In this document: positions 6,251 through 7,390 of the stretch, piece after piece
How the letters are laid out: the number at the start of each line of letters is the position of its first letter
Position numbering within the stretch: the stretch's first letter is position 1
Source: CAYJOG01 sp964371695 [NCBI: uncultured bacterium]
Lineage (GTDB): Bacteria > CAYJOG01
NCBI GenBank assembly: GCA_964371695.1
Contig: CAYJOG010000136.1
Coordinates: forward strand, 1 to 7,390
DNA: 7,390 bases
Reading direction: 5' to 3'
Program-made: the position numbers and the translations under genes
The notes under the pieces: generated by a model
Seen by the model: only the letters and a program-made list of their open reading frames with translations
The model's database searches: none
Told to the model about the DNA's origin: nothing

Positions 6251-7225
6251 GTGACCTTGCTGAAACAGACAGAATTTCACGGATGGCCCGCTCTGGTGCT
6301 TGTCCGTGGCCCCCTCACGGCCACGTTCACGCCCCTCATCGGGGGCCGGTTGATGTCGTTGTGTTTTGAGGGCGAGGAACTTTTGTTTCAGCACCCGGAA
6401 CTGTTGGGGCCGCGGCCCCATCTGCCGCCGGGTGAGCCACTCGCGGCGGCCAAGGAAAGAACCGGTTTTCCCCTGTGGGGCGGCGACAAAACCTGGGTCG
6501 CGCCTCAGGAAGACTGGCTTGGACACACCCCGCCGGTGGATCTTGACCACGGCGAATACACCTGGGTGGAAACCGAAAACGGCCTGGAGATGCACAGCCC
6601 GGTGTGCCGCGAAACGGGCCTGCGGGTGGCGCGGCTTTTTGAGTGGGAGGGTGAGGGGCTGGTGCTGGAACAGACCCTGTTGAACGCGGGTGATGTCGTG
6701 GCCCGTCGGGGCATCTGGAACGTGACCCAGTGCCTGCGCCCCATGTCGGTGTTTTTGCCGCTCAGCCTGGATGCGCTACGCCCCTATGGCCAGGAGGGGG
6801 ATTCCGTGGCGCTGTTCCCCCAGGTTTGCACCGAACTGACCGGCGAGGCAGGCCGCGCTGCCTGGGTACAGGCGGGGCTGTCGCCGCCAACTGGCCCCAC
6901 GCCGCTGGTGCGTGTGGACTGCCTGTCTCCTTCTCACTTCAAGGTGGGGGGGCTGGCCCAGGCGGGCGACGAGGGGTTGTCGTTTGTGATCTCGGTGATG
7001 AAAAGTGCGTCTGGCCCCATTGGGTTTATTCGCACTTTCGCGGCAGACCCCCAGGCGGCCTATCTGCACCATGCCAGCGTGGAGGTGTACAACGCCCCTG
7101 CCCTGAATTATCTGGAAGTGGAAGTGCATGGGCCATTCCTGCCGCTCTTTCCCGGCGAGTCGGTGTCCCATGGCCAGCACTGGAAGGTTTTCAGAATGCC
7201 GACGGAAAACCCCTTGGGACAGTGA
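6251..7225 (+). CDS. DUF4380-type protein, galactose-mutarotase-like fold
   Basis: A 324-residue soluble protein without signal peptide or membrane segment. The early GGRLMSL (31-37) preceded by a beta-strand, the GGDKTWVAPQ block (77-86), IWNVTQ (155-160), and a C-terminal stretch with FPGES and a Trp-containing strand are the pattern I know from DUF4380 proteins, which share the beta-sandwich of aldose-1-epimerases and other sugar-binding proteins. The family has no firmly assigned reaction known to me; carbohydrate binding or epimerisation is the likely area. I do not see the standard GalM catalytic His pair in an obvious position, so GalM activity is not claimed. It follows lysS by 14 bases and is probably carried on the same transcript, with no clear functional link. 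GTG 6251 is used here; TTG 6257 has a better spaced ribosome binding site. Confidence 0.75.
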   Translation: MTLLKQTEFHGWPALVLVRGPLTATFTPLIGGRLMSLCFEGEELLFQHPELLGPRPHLPPGEPLAAAKERTGFPLWGGDKTWVAPQEDWLGHTPPVDLDHGEYTWVETENGLEMHSPVCRETGLRVARLFEWEGEGLVLEQTLLNAGDVVARRGIWNVTQCLRPMSVFLPLSLDALRPYGQEGDSVALFPQVCTELTGEAGRAAWVQAGLSPPTGPTPLVRVDCLSPSHFKVGGLAQAGDEGLSFVISVMKSASGPIGFIRTFAADPQAAYLHHASVEVYNAPALNYLEVEVHGPFLPLFPGESVSHGQHWKVFRMPTENPLGQ

Positions 7226-7310
7226 ACCATCTTCGAGCAGGCGCGTTGTCCATTGCAGTCAGATTTGCAGAAAAAGCTGGGGGTTATCAAGGGTTTTTTG
7301 TGGTAGCCCC

Positions 7311-7340
7311 GGCGTCATTCCCGCGAAAGCGGGAATCCAG
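7311..7340. repeat. Extragenic palindrome ATTCCCGC-GAAA-GCGGGAAT
   Basis: A perfect 8-bp stem (7317-7324 with 7329-7336) closed by a GAAA tetraloop of the stable GNRA type, within GTC...CCAG flanks. Short repeats with ATTCCC/GGGAAT ends, including Neisseria dRS3-like units, are dispersed between genes in many Pseudomonadota. It lies 85 bases after the last gene and has no T-tract behind it, so it is more likely an extragenic repeat than an intrinsic terminator, although it could stabilise the 3' end of the lysS transcript. The rest of 7226-7390 shows no supported gene. Confidence 0.75.
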
Positions 7341-7390
7341 TTAAACATAAAGAAAAAACCAGTTTTGGTGGGGCCATTAGATAACGGGGG

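Noticed and set aside
7311-7340. A possible CRISPR repeat
   Set aside because: Only one unit is present, with no regularly spaced second copy and no cas gene. It fits a dispersed extragenic palindrome better.
6730-7344. A 204-codon plus-strand frame overlapping the end of the DUF4380-type gene
   Set aside because: It is in another frame of a well-supported gene, with low-complexity Gly/Pro/Arg content, and it ends by translating the extragenic palindrome.

Overview
This window looks like ordinary chromosomal DNA from a high-GC, didermic (Gram-negative) bacterium. The diderm reading rests on three things: an outer-membrane beta-barrel protein ending in Phe, a probable lipoprotein next to it, and GC-rich codon use in all four genes. 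The extragenic hairpins resemble families common in Pseudomonadota: a GGATGG-centred hairpin at the left end and an ATTCCCGC-GAAA-GCGGGAAT hairpin at the right end. That makes Pseudomonadota a plausible but unproven guess; I cannot name the lineage.

Layout. Bases 1-206 hold no gene but are highly structured, with three strong perfect hairpins and a weaker fourth, then a candidate promoter (TATAAT at 219-224) that overlaps the proposed 5' end of the first gene. Bases 207-2903 (+) encode a large SLH-domain outer-membrane porin. Two bases later, 2906-4525 (+) encodes a probable lipoprotein with beta-propeller-like repeats and Asp-rich DxDG loops. Its TTG start and its ribosome binding site inside the porin gene indicate translational coupling. 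The gap 4526-4748 holds an 89-bp imperfect inverted repeat with a homopolymer-rich centre and weak promoter-like sequence. Bases 4749-6236 (+) encode full-length lysyl-tRNA synthetase (lysS). Fourteen bases later, 6251-7225 (+) encodes a DUF4380-type protein of galactose-mutarotase-like fold. The last 165 bases hold no gene that I can support, but contain the right-hand hairpin repeat.

How the genes work together. The first pair is probably a cell-envelope operon: the porin would be tethered to the cell wall through its SLH domain, and the lipoprotein would sit in or on the outer membrane, perhaps as its partner. The second pair joins a housekeeping translation enzyme to a carbohydrate-related protein and is probably just co-transcribed. 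No gap longer than 300 bases lacks a gene. I see no CRISPR array, transposase, defence system, tRNA or rRNA. The features most worth a second look are the SLH-porin/propeller-lipoprotein pair and the extragenic hairpin elements; I do not see a clear new biological system.
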